A DNA stretch of 64,000 nucleotides from Zychaea mexicana (taxonomy: Eukaryota > Mucoromycota > Mucoromycetes > Mucorales > Lichtheimiaceae). Of this stretch, positions 20,509 to 32,836 are shown piece after piece. The position numbers were made by a program, and so were the translations under genes. The first letter of the stretch is position 1; every line of letters begins with the position of its first letter. Under the pieces are notes generated by a model. That model ran no database searches, was not told where the DNA came from, and saw only the letters and a list, made by a program, of their open reading frames with translations. Where the stretch lies: assembly GCF_025766255.1 (NCBI RefSeq), contig NW_026516697.1, forward strand, positions 248,001 to 312,000, in the 5' to 3' direction.

Positions 20509-22729
20509 ATGAGCTCTACATTTGACGCCTTGATGCCCCGATTGCTAACTTTTGTTCCTGACAGTGTTTCAATGAGCACTTTTGTGCAACAAAAGAAAAC
20601 ACCCATTGCCATTGCCACAGCAGCAATCTGCTGCTGCCTTGCATATGACAATATCACGAAACCGCCGAAAAGATTACGCCACATTAAGCATACAAGTTTC
20701 TTCGATTATCTGTATGGCTTCTTCAAGGATCGTGAGCTTTCGCTTGCGTCACAGTCAAAGCAAAGTCTCTACCTGGTATGACTTTCTGTCTTCTTTTTTT
20801 CATGCAGCCTGTTTAAAGATACGACGTTTATTTTAGAGCTTTGATTGGACTGCCTGGGTAGTGCATGTTACGCGACCTGAAAATGCAAGAAAGTTACTGA
20901 TGAAGACAGGTGTGTGTGTGACTACGTGCTTGTCCATTATAGCGATGGATGTATATATTGTCAAACAGTGCTAAAGTTTTTCTTTGTTACATTCTAGATA
21001 TATTCCAAAAGCAGGATATGCAAATTGTCGGTCAAAGCACACTACTCGGACGATTTGCATTTGGCCCTAACATTCTTATCTTAAATGGAGATAAATGGAA
21101 GGCTCAGCGCATGGTATATATAAAGAGAATAGAAAAGCGCCTTTCTTTTAACTCATTCTTTGTCGTGAACATTACTGCTTTACTATGATAGATAGCAAAC
21201 CCGGCTTTCCATCGATCCCTGCCGGTCAGTCTGTTTGGACAGCTGACACAGGAGCTTTTTTGCACAATGGATACTATGCTGGATTCGCCTATAGATTTCC
21301 ATGATCTAATGGAGCGCTGGGCTCTTGACGCGATAGGACGTGCCGGTTTCGGTATGACACGATGCATGAAATATTTCGGGAGAGTGATTGCCGAGAAAAA
21401 TATAGATAAAGATACTTATTATTGTTTCTCTGTAGATTTCGATTTTCATGCCATCAGTAAACCTAACAACGAGTGGGTCGATCGCTATGGCAACATTATG
21501 AAAGCCATGATGGAAATACGCTATGTCATATTTCCAATTCTGGAACGTTTCTTTTTACCTTTATTACCTAAGCGAAGACAAATACATAAAGAGCTCGATG
21601 TTTTCCTTGATATGCTCCAAAGCATCATCGACAAGAAACGTCAAGATCTAAGCGGCGTGGATCTGTCCGGCATGAATCACAGTGAAAAGGATTTACTTAC
21701 TCTCATGTTGGAAGCTTCAGCTGAGGGCAATGGAAGAATGACGGACGAAGAAATAAAGGTATGTCATTTTGCAGGGTGTCCAGGTACTATGAGTGTTTTG
21801 ATCAAGCAATATAACTAATAATGCTGATACATAGAGCAACCTTTGCATCTTTTTCGCAGCTGGCCATGATACTACTGCAAACAGTTTGTCCTATATGGCA
21901 TATTATTTAGCAAGACATCCAGTAAGTAGTGAGCTCCGTACTATATATTTACGACTGTTTGTTGCTGTATGTGTTATCGATATTTATACGGTCGGATACT
22001 ATTATAGGACATCCAACAAAAAGCTCGAGAAGAAGCTATAAAGGTCCTCGGCAACGAATCAACTGATATTCTGCCTACAAAAGATCAACTACGCAATATG
22101 CCTTATATAAACCAGATTATTAAAGAGGTATATATGACGAATGTCGTTTTTACATAAGTAACAAAACATTGGCTACCAATTTCTCAAGTGAAAACGAAAT
22201 GTTTTACCGTCTATTAGACGTTGCGTATCAATAGTCCTGTGGCCGGTCTTATTGGGCGTGTAGCAGCGCAAGATACCGATCTTGACGGTGTATTTATACC
22301 CAAGGGAACTCGCGTTATGTGCTCCCTGTACGAGCTTCATCATAATCCTTCCGTTTGGAAGAATCCAGAAGAATTTAACCCAGATCGCTTTGCACCTAAC
22401 GGAGAAGCGGAGAAGTTGGCAGGTATAGGATTTGCTTGGCTACCCTTCTCTAACGGTTCTCGTCAATGCATCGGAATGAATTTCAGTATGACAGAACAAC
22501 GAGTACTATTGTCTATGCTTTGTGAGTATTGAAACATAAAGAGTGAAACTATACCGATGGACTGTTTTTATTTTCAATCTCGGATTGTTAACGATTATTA
22601 TTATAAATAGTGAGGAAGTATGAATTGTTGCTTCCAGAAGACTCCATCCACAAGGACAGAATTGTAACCAGAGGATTTTTCATTGTTTCTCCAGTTGACA
22701 TGAAAATCAATTGCAAAAAGCTATACTGA
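20509..22729 (+). CDS. Cytochrome P450 (CYP509-like)
   Basis: A haem monooxygenase, presumably ER-bound. Nine exons give 522 aa: 20509-20775, 20837-20909, 20998-21113, 21192-21351, 21436-21758, 21835-21921, 22008-22127, 22218-22521 and 22611-22729; phases join exactly. An N-terminal anchor lies at residues 30-47 (IAIATAAICCCLAY). Helix C is W-K-A-Q-R. The I-helix oxygen-binding motif AAGHDTT is in exon 6, the ExxR motif (E-T-L-R) spans exons 7-8, and the haem loop is FSNGSRQCIG with the Cys ligand in exon 8. Lengths and motifs are complete, so it should be functional. Placement near the Mucoromycota CYP509 family rests on memory of the sequence style (VHVTRPENARKLLMKTD, ANPAFHRS). Substrate unknown. 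Confidence 0.9.
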
Positions 22730-22961
22730 TACTAATGTATCATAGCTGCCACTACAATCTGCAAGTGGTACTTGTTGATATATAGCACAGAATTGCTACA
22801 TTATGTATGTCCGTTTGAATAGATTTTACAACAAGTTGTTAATCCAATAGTGTTAGCATTCAATGTGTGAACAGGCAAAGGCGAGAGCCGGGATTTCTGG
22901 TCTATTGGGAGCTGGTTTATTTGTAGGCTAGTCCATTTTCAGAACTGAGTGACCCAGCAGA

Positions 22962-23144
22962 TTAACCAACACTGCATGATGAACCCTTCTGATTCTGATA
23001 GAAACGGATAATCTCTTCTTTAAAGAAGCGGCTCTGGGCTAGGCGAGCAATGTACTCCTGTAGGAAGCCTTGCTCTCTGCTAAGCTTTTCAAGAGTGCCC
23101 ATGCCAAGCAATCGTGGTAGATTTTCATAGTGGCAGTAGAGTAG
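22962..23144 (-). pseudogene. Short coding-like fragment
   Basis: A 60-codon minus-strand stretch without a good start reads LPRLLGMGTLEKLSREQGFL, then QEYIARLAQSRFFKEEIIRF, and ends at TAA 22962. It is more protein-like than a random frame: regular hydrophobic spacing and balanced charge. It may be a leftover of a transposon or host gene. Family not recognised. Confidence 0.25.
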
Positions 23145-23874
23145 CTAGCTATGTCTGATGAAGGGTACAGACAATATGATTGGCTAAAGCGCTCTGCTTT
23201 CTTGTTTAGGACTCTCAAAACCCATCCTTTTTTCTTTCTTTTTTTTTTCTTTCCCTCTCTCTTTGTTCATACTCTTGTTCTTATTTTCTCTTCTTTCGAG
23301 CCTTGCCAGTTTATTTTGAACCCCCACGTCCCTTGTTGACCTTCCGACAAACTGTAAACAGCCATTACATGTACTGACGTGCTGCCGATTCGGCCTCTGT
23401 CATTATTGCCGCTTCACCCTTTCCACCTTTCCAACGATATTGAAGACAATCGCCGCTGCTGTTTGAGCAGTACAGCTTCCATCTTGGCCCTTGAATCTTT
23501 TCTTCTCTGTACAAATTTCATTGCAATCTGCTCCAAAGTGTTCTTTCTCTTTTGTTTTGTCATTTCCACCATTATATAATCTACAGGGTCAAAAAGATAT
23601 AAAGTATATCTAAACATATACTATACACATAAACAAAGACGGTCTCTCTCTATCTCTCTGTCTCTCTCTCTCTTTTCTCTTTCTCTCCCTTTCCCCTCAC
23701 TTCTTTAACCAAACAAGGCAGGCTACGCACCTGGGCCGACCCACGTCTTTTCCTTCTTTTACTCGTTCTCCACAGTTTGTTTGCTTCCTCACTACCATAA
23801 ACACAGCAGCATAAGACCAGAAACCAACAGCAACCAATAAGCAACAGAAGCCGCAACATCAAGTGCAACGCCGT
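23145..23874 (+). other. Pyrimidine-rich upstream region
   Basis: CT-rich runs (23225-23260, 23640-23700) and no supported ORF. It probably holds the promoter and 5' UTR of the gene starting at 23875. Confidence 0.4.
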
Positions 23875-25530
23875 ATGTCCCCTGTTGCTTCTTCGACAGA
23901 CGAACACAGTGTGGCGCGACTTTCGTCATCCAATGCGTCGAAAAAATCTCCGTCTGGTCGTCTAACCAGTCCTGCTGCATATGTGTTCGCGCCGAGCTGG
24001 ATGGCTAACAGTAAGGAATCGCATAAACCGTCGAATTTAGCATTTTCGTCATTCTCAACAAGTACGTTAGAAGGACAAGAGGGGGTTGGGGAAAGAAAAG
24101 CAAAAAAGGAAGAAGGAGATATGTGCGGAAGGATGGAGTACGCGGTTAGAGAAAAAAAAAGACAGAGGATGACACATTCTGATTCTCTTTCTTTTTTATA
24201 AACTCACAGGCAGTCCCAATGCCATATCCCCGCAGCGTGCAGTGCCAGGTTTGTCTCAAATAGCTTTTCTTTACTTCCTCAAGCCCCCTTTACTTTCCAC
24301 CATTTGAAAAGACCCGTTTCTTACATTAGCCCTTGTAATTCATGCGCATAACGTATAGTGAAAACCCACAATCCAGCCCCACGATCTTCCAACTCATCGC
24401 CCTATCCAGGACGCCCATTGCATAAACTTCAACCCAAACCACATCACGACATCAACACTACAACCACCACCACCACCATCAATCCTGCGACAACTGCGAC
24501 TACAGCTACACCTCCGTCATCATATCGATCCGAACAGCCTGACAGCTCCGGGTCGTTACAAGAGAGCGAGTTTCCGATCCTTGGGGAAGACGCCGCTTCA
24601 GACAAACGCCACGCTGGACGATCTGCTTGGAGCAATCCAAACGCAATCAAGGCCAAGGTACTTTGCCCGCCTGCTGCGGCCTCAGATGAAAGTAATGCAG
24701 AGATTCCTTTGTCTCCAAATGACATTGAGTTGGAGCGTTTAAAAGCACTTGTACCGAAACGACGCTCAGGAGCAGCATCTTCTTCGTCGAAGCGGCTCTC
24801 ACATCATCATCACCATCACCATAATCATCATCATAATCACCATCAGCATCATCCAGCGTCTCCCTTAATAAGTCCCACTCCGTCCCGATCATTATCCTCG
24901 ACACAGCGTATGAGGCCCAACAGCAAACAATCTGCTGCTATGAGAAACAGCAATAATGGCAGTAGTAATAGCAGCGGCAACGGCAACACTAACAGCGTCA
25001 TTGCGAAAAGCGCCAGCAACGGTAACATACGCACCTCTCCGTTGACCAAGCTCCCTCTTCATATGGCATCGAGGGAGACTGCAGTAGTCAAGCTACCAGC
25101 AGCAGCATCTTCGTCCTCCAGACCAAAACGTGCATCATCGTCGGGAAGTAGCATTAGCAGCACTCACAGTCAGCACAGTGCTTGTGACCAAAGACTTGAA
25201 GCGCCGCCGAGGATTTGTGAGCTTACTGATGACACGACGACAACAACGAGCAGTCCATCGTTGCTCGCGTCTCCACGAACCTTGATGGACGAGGATATCA
25301 TGGAGGAAGCGTCGGTTGTTGCAGTGGATCATCACGATGTCATTGGGATTCACGGCGTCAATGAGCATGAGAGAGAGCACTTTGTATCGTGGGTCCGTGC
25401 CTGGGCAAGTCGTCCAGCCGTGAAGGCTGCTGCCACCATGGAAGTTCCAGTGATCAACCCGCGGTTTTTCGGTAGCTGTGGTGAATACTCGTACTTTGGA
25501 CCCTTGGGACATCATCGTATTTCGAGATAA
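23875..25530 (+). CDS. Ser/His-rich low-complexity protein, unknown
   Basis: Three exons are proposed: 23875-24061 (MSPVASSTDEHSV...), a 40-nt exon at about 24210-24249 (SSPNAISPQRAVP) and 24359-25530; frames join through AG acceptors at 24209 and 24358. The protein of about 460 aa is mostly Ser/Asn/Thr-rich. It has a conserved-looking block SEFPILGEDAASDKRHAGR followed by SAWSNPNAIKAKV, a His-rich run at 24799-24858 and a better ordered C-terminus (EREHFVSWVRAWASRPAVKA, then FFGSCGEYSYFGPLGHH). Short FPILG-type motifs occur in RNA-binding and translational regulators, but that link is weak. Family not recognised. Confidence 0.7.
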
Positions 25531-25993
25531 TAGTCAAAACCAAACCCTTACCCCTTCTTCATCTTGTCATGTCATAGCTAATCCTATCTTTTTCCTTCTT
25601 TTCTTTTTTCTTCCCGTAATATCTACCATTTATCATAGTTAGTCTTCTTCCACCCCCCCCCCATTTTCAACCCTTCATATCTCGTTTTCTTTCTTTCTTT
25701 ATCCATCAGTTCCTCTTTTGTACTGATTTGTTTATCTTTGCTCTGTCTCCTCTTCTCCTTGCTCCGCTTCTTGTCATCTTGTTTGCAAGGAAGGTGCACA
25801 GGAATCATTATATATCAAAAAAACCCCACTGCACCACATGTTTTATTTGCAGTCCATTGTTTATTATTATTAGCGTTATTTATATAAAAAAAACACACTA
25901 CTTTTTTTTTATTCGCTGCAAACTAGGACCCATCAGTAACATGATTAAGGGCATAATTTTTTATAGTATTATTAATTGGTTTATATTTTATAA
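25531..25993. other. Convergent 3' intergenic region
   Basis: AT- and pyrimidine-rich spacer between two convergent genes, with C8/T runs. No gene seen. Confidence 0.5.
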
Positions 25994-28780
25994 CTACTTT
26001 TTAAGAAGATCCCGGTGCTTGAGTTTCATTTTACTGATCTGTGAATCCACTTGGTCAAGCCGAGCTTCAAGCTCTTCTCTCCGACGACGCGTGAGCGCGT
26101 TGACACCGCTGATAGGAATCTTGCTATATTCCGCTTGAAGCTTTACACATAAAAAGAAGAAAAAAGAAGGGTTCGGATTAAAATCAATTATTCGGATAGC
26201 CAGAAATGGTAGTAGTAAAGTGGTAATAAGAGTACGAAAAATAAGGTAGCGTAGTAAATAAGAACAATAAATATGAGGATGAGAGGGGGTCGCTAGGTGA
26301 AGGATTTTTCAGGAGAATAAAACAAGAAGAATTAGGAATACAACAAGAATATAAAATCCACGTACGAGTTCCTTTTCCCGAAGGAGTTCTCTCAAATGCA
26401 TGTCTAAATCAGCGACGGACTTGATTTCTGGTAATTCTTTCTTTGTTGCCGCTGTTGTTGTTGTTGGTTTGTCGTTCATCTGGGATGACTCCTTGATTTC
26501 TTCTGGCTTGGATAATGCTGAGGTGACTACTGCTGTCACCGCAGTGTGTTGCTGTTCTTGACGTTGTTCTTGAACAAACGACTCGATGGCACTAATTATA
26601 TCGTGCAAATTAAAAGGTTGGTTTTACTGTAGATAGCAAAGAATCACCGATACCATGTGTTATCATTCATTTCACATACCTTGATTTGGTGGTTGTGCTA
26701 TATTTTGAGGTAATATCGCTATAGACAGATATGTCCTCGCTGAAGATGCCCATGCGCAAGAATTGCTCCATCGTTGCCTTGAGGACACGGACTTGATCCT
26801 GTGAATGCCGCAGCTGTGCTTGCAGTTTTTCATTTGACAAAGTCTCTGAAGATTTGGACTTTTCATGCTTGGCTTTTTCTTCGCCTAAGGCTGTTTCATG
26901 GCTGTTTCGTAGCTCATTTATGGCTTTCTCCAATTCAGCTTTCTCAGTAACAAGTTGTCTGAAAACATGTATTTTTTTTATCGAATGAGTATTATTTTCA
27001 TGAAGTTTCCTATAAGGTTTATACCGCAAACTATGTATATTTACCTGACCGTTTCAGTGGCTTCATTCAGCTTATCTGTCACACACGATAAGTCATCTTG
27101 GAACCGCTCTTTGGATGTCTATCATCATGCAAGCGAAACGTATATAAGTATCTCTCTTTTGAAGTTTAATATGAAAGTAAGGGCAGCTTGTCCATGTAGT
27201 ACCTTTTCTGACTCGTATTTAGTTTGTAAGGCTTGCTTTTCATTCGTAAGGTCATCCACCGATTGGCTCAGGAACGTAATGTCTTTATTGCACGCTATAC
27301 AACACGCAAAAATTCATTTGTAAGAATTATTAAGGCGCAATCGTCGCATACTTATCAACTTTTCTACCATGTTACCTTCTTTTTGACGCTGTAATGCCTT
27401 TACGACAGCGCGCTCTTTGTCAAGTTTACTACGCCAATATGCTTCTGAGCGCTTTGGATTATGATCCGAGTCCGAAGATAAGTCTGTGCTGTCGCCATCT
27501 TCATCCTTGTTATTAGCAGCCACATCTTCATCACTGCTTCGGGACCAGCTCAGCTCCTCTGTGGATGATGACATATCTTCATCAGCCTTGGGACTACCAG
27601 AAGCTAGGGGAGCAGCAGGAGGCAGACCACGAGCAGAACGTGGCGATGCACGGGGAGGAGTGCGAGGTGATACTGGCTGTGACAAGTTTTGCACGGTATT
27701 CGATCTAGCTAAACGAGGACTTGTAGGTGTGGGTGGCGGAGACTGCTGCTGCTGCTGCTGCTGCATGACATTATTCTTGTGCTGCGACCATTCCTCCACT
27801 CTGGGTTCATCCTGAGATCGACGTGATCGTAAATTTGCAAACGAGGATGCAGGACGAAGCGAACGAGGACGAGCAGCCATGGTAGCAGCACGATCGTCAG
27901 TGGCAGCAATGATCGGCTTGTTGCTATTATCAGTAGGCAGACTGCTACGTTTTTTCGTAAGGATAGGATGCGTGGCAGGATCCACGACAGGTTCTTCGGA
28001 TGCATTGGGCTTGCTGCACATGGGCGGAGAAGCTGATCGTAACCTGTCGCCTCCTGACGCTGCCCGGCTCTTCATGTCCCGCACACTTGCATGTCGAGTC
28101 AATCCATGACCGCCGGCACCTTCTGCTGCTCGGCTGCGAAGGAAAGCTGCTCGAGTATCGTTGACCGCAGTAGCTCCAACGGTATGTGACATGGTGCGTT
28201 GACGTACTCCTCCAGCTGTTGTTGCTGCTGCTGCTGTTCGTGTAGTGTTGCTCATGCTGTTGGTTTTTAGTGAAGGACTGCTAGACAGAGCTTGCAAATT
28301 CTGTACACTCATTGCAGTTGGCATCGTCGGCGCTTTGGCCGGTGCTATCTTGCCATTATTCCCTTGTCGACGGTTGGAAAGGAGCACACTGAGTGCGTGA
28401 ATGAATATGGCATCATGGCGATAAATGCATGAGTGAGAAAACAATTTTGGTGTTGTATAGACAAGGTAAATAAACAGTGTCTCCTTTTACCTCAACCTTT
28501 TGCTTCTAGGCTTCGGGGAATCTTCATCGCATAGGCTAGCCGTGTCTATAGAAAATGCCGACTCTGTAGTTTTAAAAAAAACAGTTAGATATTAATTTAT
28601 CACTAAATATTATTGAGAAAAATAGCTGCCACTAGGTGGATTGGTATTACCTGCCGGACTCGGTGGTCGTTGTGGTCGTTGCTCGTTGGTACTTGTTTTA
28701 CCGAGAGCGAGTTTTTTCAGATGCCAAAACTTTTGGCCAGCGGAAGAAGTCCTATCCTTGGACTTGACGGTGGATGACAT
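25994..28780 (-). CDS. Ser-rich coiled-coil protein, unknown
   Basis: At least seven exons. The start at 28780 (MSSTVKSKDRTSSAGQKFWH) is followed by short exons, then a long exon (about 27370-28383) rich in Ser/Ala/Pro with a polyGln run (27754-27777) and acidic Ser stretches. It ends in AYWRSKLDKERAVVKALQRQ, which opens a coiled coil that continues through 26690-27300 (...LTEKAELEKAINELRNS type heptads). The last two exons give ...LDMHLRELLREKEL and EYSKIPISGVNALTRRRREE..., stopping at TAG 25994-25996. The final block, with EY..IP...RRR.ELE..LD, looks like a conserved C-terminal module but I cannot name it. A cytoskeletal or polarity scaffold role is a guess. Confidence 0.75.
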
Positions 28781-31700
28781 AGAAGAATAGAGAAAGTAGG
28801 TAGAAACAAAGATGAGCCGTTCGAAAGGAGTGGACCTGGGTTGCTTTGATGGATTGACTTTATATAAATGTTTTCTGAAAAGCCTAAAATAGGGGTAGCC
28901 TCTCTCTCTCTCTCTCTCTCTCTTATGCTGTACTTTCTGGTGCTTTCACCAGTAGAAACCTTTTTTTAGGGTGGGAAAAGGGGAGGAACTGGGTGGGAGA
29001 CACATACACGCAGAGAGAGCTTGAAAAAAAAACTAAATAGCAGCAACAGCTATGTGTACAACAACAACACCAGTGCCTGGACGTGCTCTTGCGCACGATC
29101 GCATGGTAAATTTCTTTTTCCTTCTTCCTTTTACCGCCTCCAAGAGAGAACTTTTTAAAGCTCCCTATATTGTATATAGTACACTAGGTGATATATATCA
29201 TACCCAAAAAGTTGCTCCCGATTTTGGGGAGAGATTATCGAAAAGCTTGTTTATACTTTGGGGATGAAGATGGAGTTGGAGCAAAATGCTGTGTTTTTTT
29301 CCTTTTGTTTATGTTGGTGAGTATATATGTTACACTTGGCATTGAGGCAGTTTCTAAGTCTAAAAATATGTTTTCGTGACAAAATCATGGGTGCACAGAT
29401 ACTGTCATGTTTGTGCATGAATCATTATCGTTAAAACTGGATGATCTGCGGGACAATCACTTTTTGTTTGTGCCTCGTCTCAGAACATAAGTGAGAAGAT
29501 TTAGCGTGTGATGCTGCACACTTAGAGAACGGGGCAACTCATTCACTCGTATAACGGGATGCAGGGCTATCTTCTTGATAAGGAAATGCTGTTCCCCTTG
29601 ATTTCCTCTTCCTTATTCTAGATGGTGGTGAGAATCAAAAAACTGACGTTTTAAAAGCTTTTGCTACAGTAGTATGATTGAAGCAGGAGCAGTAGAAACA
29701 TCAAACTCATAATGGCTAAACGTAAAAGATATCATTCGGCCAAAGAGAAAAAGGAGATACTTTTAAGTGTATGTCAGATTATAGAGTTGAAGAAACTTTT
29801 TTCCATATCTCAACCTTCTTTTTTAACGGGGAGGTTGATGGTGATGGTGATGGGGTCACTTGAGTTTGACATGTTGTCTGGAAGTCTCGATGGTCCGATC
29901 GCAAACACAACCTGTCATCTAAATTGATTGACGGCCCGTAGGAACATCAGCAGCATCATCTCTCACATGCTGACATGGATAGTCTCGTTGCCACCCCTCG
30001 TTGCTGGCGTGGGTGGCAAAAGTGAAAAAAAAAAAGTAAATTAGCCAAGTCTATAAGCTTTACAACCTTCAACGTAAATACCAGCAACATACCTGTTACT
30101 TTTAGTGTTTTAAGAAAAAAGTGGATCAGTGCACTTTCATGCCGACGTATGATATAGCCGACAGCTCTTTTTCCATTTTCCCCTAACTTCGTCCCACGAT
30201 GCTTAGAGGTATCATCATCCCCCATTGCCCCCGAACGGTACATACAGACCCAAAAGCTTTTTTGTAGCACCTCCCATTTTAACGCTTATCAAGTAAGCAT
30301 ACGCCGAGCAACCAACGGCTTACATGTACAACACATAGGGGTGATAGTGATGATGATAGATGTCATTTTGTGAAATAAAGAAAGATACCATGTCAGAGCA
30401 ATCTGATATGAAGAATAGCTTGAGCTGTCAGTATATTAGATGGACATACGTCGTCAGAGTAAGATGTGTAAGCATTGATGCACGTCGAGATTGACATCTC
30501 GCAAAATGTGCTTCGCCAATCGACGCAGGGATGCTAAAATGGCGAAGCATCTGCCATGTATCGATACAACATATCATACTACTGTGAATCTTCGTAGTGT
30601 GCCATATAACTCGAAAATAACTTAAACCAAAGACTTCTGTATGAACGATACACTAATTTCTTTGTTTATCATTCGCTTATAGTTTAATAATCACTATTGG
30701 TGGCTAATATGCTAGCTTTAGCCGCCTATTACACTTTGATGCAAAAACATAAGTACCGTACATGCTTTACTCTTTTTTTTCCTTTGCTCAAGCAGCAGAA
30801 GCAGCAAACATATGCCCCTACCTCTTGTCATTATCTATTTACTCCCTCGTGCTTTGAGCCAACAACACATGGGCGCAAGTGCTACCCCATGTACGCAGCA
30901 TTTCCACTGCTACAGTATCCCTAATTGAAAGTTACTCCATCTGTACATGTCATCAGCTCAAGCTTTTGGTTAAATGTTACGTCGTGCTCCACTCAATAAC
31001 CCACAATAGGGCTCCTTTTACTGTTGTAATTCTTCGTATAATACGACCGTTACGAATGTTATAACACTACTTTTGATGACGCACAATTGCTTATTATATG
31101 ATAGAGGCTTCCAACAAGAAGCAGGGAGCCAGTTTTTTTGTGGAAAAGGAGTAGTGCGATGTTGTGTATGGAGGGCAAAATGGCACTACTAACAGTCTTC
31201 ACTCGGCAGCCACAGCCAGGTATAAGAACAATTCTTTTTTCCAATGATCCTAGGAAAAAAGAGTACTTGGACTTGGCGTAAATTTTAAAACGAGTTCCAA
31301 CGATACAGCTACTAGATGCACTGGCGCTGTTGATCAACCACCCCCTTCGCGTGCTAACCAGTAAAAACTTGGCATAAGGCCAGATAAGGGAATTCGATGG
31401 TCTTTTCGTTTTTCCGAACGACAAAAAATCAGATATGATACTGTAGATAGTGGCAATGATGTTGCAAAACTATCTTCTGCAGGAAGTATAAGCAAGCTCC
31501 ACTTAAATGTATATTATACATCATTACAGCTACTATTACAGTATACATTTGCCTTTGCATTCTATATAATAATAGGTGTACTAGGCAACAATGGAACAAA
31601 TATATAATATAGACCGCATTACATTAAAGCTTGTCATAAATTCTGTACATACGCCATGATATATGGGTCGTGCTGTTTATAAGTACCTTTGAATGTAACT

Positions 31701-32200
31701 CCTAATAAACAGGTGCATAGACCGAAAACAAAAATAAATCCGGAGTTATCCTACTGATTTAGTAAGTGGTGTTTCCTTTATATAGCAACAACATCAGCAG
31801 TAGCAGTTTGTTTACGGTTTATGTTCAGCTTAGGTACTCACTGTGTATTGACTTTTAGTATGTGTCTATAATGTTGCTCATGAAATGTAATTTCGAGCAT
31901 TTATAACAGAAGCAATTGCACGCATCAATCATATCAATAACAGCAACAAAGCTATATTTCACCAGATAAGATATGTTATTTTATAGTTACTAACGGCAGG
32001 ACCATGTATAGTTTAAATACGCACAAAGTAGGAGAACCGCGCACTGTAGTCTTCAACGCGACCTACATAGACGACAATGATCTCCGTTTTAGTTCGCAAT
32101 GTATACTTGTACATCTGTGAAAGTACGCAGAGCATTTTATCAAGGATGGTGATGCTGTGTGTGCAATAGCGGATAATGATTATTTATTGGTTAAACTATC
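28781..32200. other. Long gene-poor stretch
   Basis: No gene supported over 3.4 kb. It starts with a (CT)12-type run (28900-28923). Two short frames look slightly coding-like: 29712-29927 (+, MAKRKRYHSAKEKKEILLSV, basic like a transposase N-terminus) and 29956-30270 (-, ...DDTSKHRGTKLGENGKRAV...). They may be transposon debris. The rest (30300-32200) shows nothing recognisable. Confidence 0.45.
28860..28868 (-). promoter_or_regulatory. TATA box of coiled-coil gene
   Basis: TTTATATAA on the minus strand lies about 85 bp upstream of the ATG at 28780, with the (CT)n tract behind it. Confidence 0.45.
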
Positions 32201-32836
32201 TTAATCCTTTTTTCGTTGCAAGAAAAAGTAAAAAATGCCATTTTCCTCCGATCCCTTGATATCTGAAGCACCCATCACCAAGTCATCGTTGACATAGCGC
32301 ATATGGTCAATGGTAGGATTATCATCGTATACCATGGCTGTGGATAAAACGCCACGAAATACTATTTGACGTAGCTAATATTGTAATGACAGTTTTTGAT
32401 TAAAGTTAATAACGTGTTAATGGCTTAGAAAAGATATTATTTTATACTGTATGTATTAAGCTTCTTACCTGTGCACGTCCTAGCTTCTCGTACCAAACAT
32501 GCTCTCCCGCATCATTTAATACAACTACTGGCTCCACATCTCTTTCCGAAAAGAAATTGATGCCGACCCAGCGAATTTCCTTCAAGCCTGGAATTTCAGC
32601 ATGGCCATCATTCAAAAAACCACCATCCCATTTGCCAAACAAAAAGCTGGGTTTATCAATAGGCTTGAGCTGGTTATAGATCTCTTCTTCGACCGAGGGC
32701 TTAACCGGATCATTCTTTTTGGCAACCAATTGAGCAAATGTTTCTTCCCTGATGAAAGCAATTACGAGGAAAGCAAAGATTAAAATTGGAAAGATGCTTT
32801 TGTTATAGTTTCTACTACCTACGCTGAAAGAGACAT
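32201..32836 (-). CDS. GXWXG/DUF4334 domain protein
   Basis: Three exons give 155 aa: a 14-nt first exon at 32823-32836 (ATG plus SLSA), 32469-32748 and 32201-32374. The tiny first exon is inferred from an in-phase GTAGGT donor joined to ATCAG, giving MSLSAEETFAQLVAKKNDPV. The GXWXG signature appears as FGKWDGGFLNDGH, and DUF4334 features follow: VFRGVLSTAMVYDDNPTIDH and MGASDIKG...FYFFLQR. This small soluble family is widespread in bacteria and fungi and has no known reaction that I can state. Length fits the family. Confidence 0.8.

Noticed and set aside
29712..29927. ORF starting MAKRKRYHSAKEKK, transposase-like basic start
   Set aside because: Resemblance stops after some 20 residues and the rest is unstructured; kept only as a remark in the gene-poor region.
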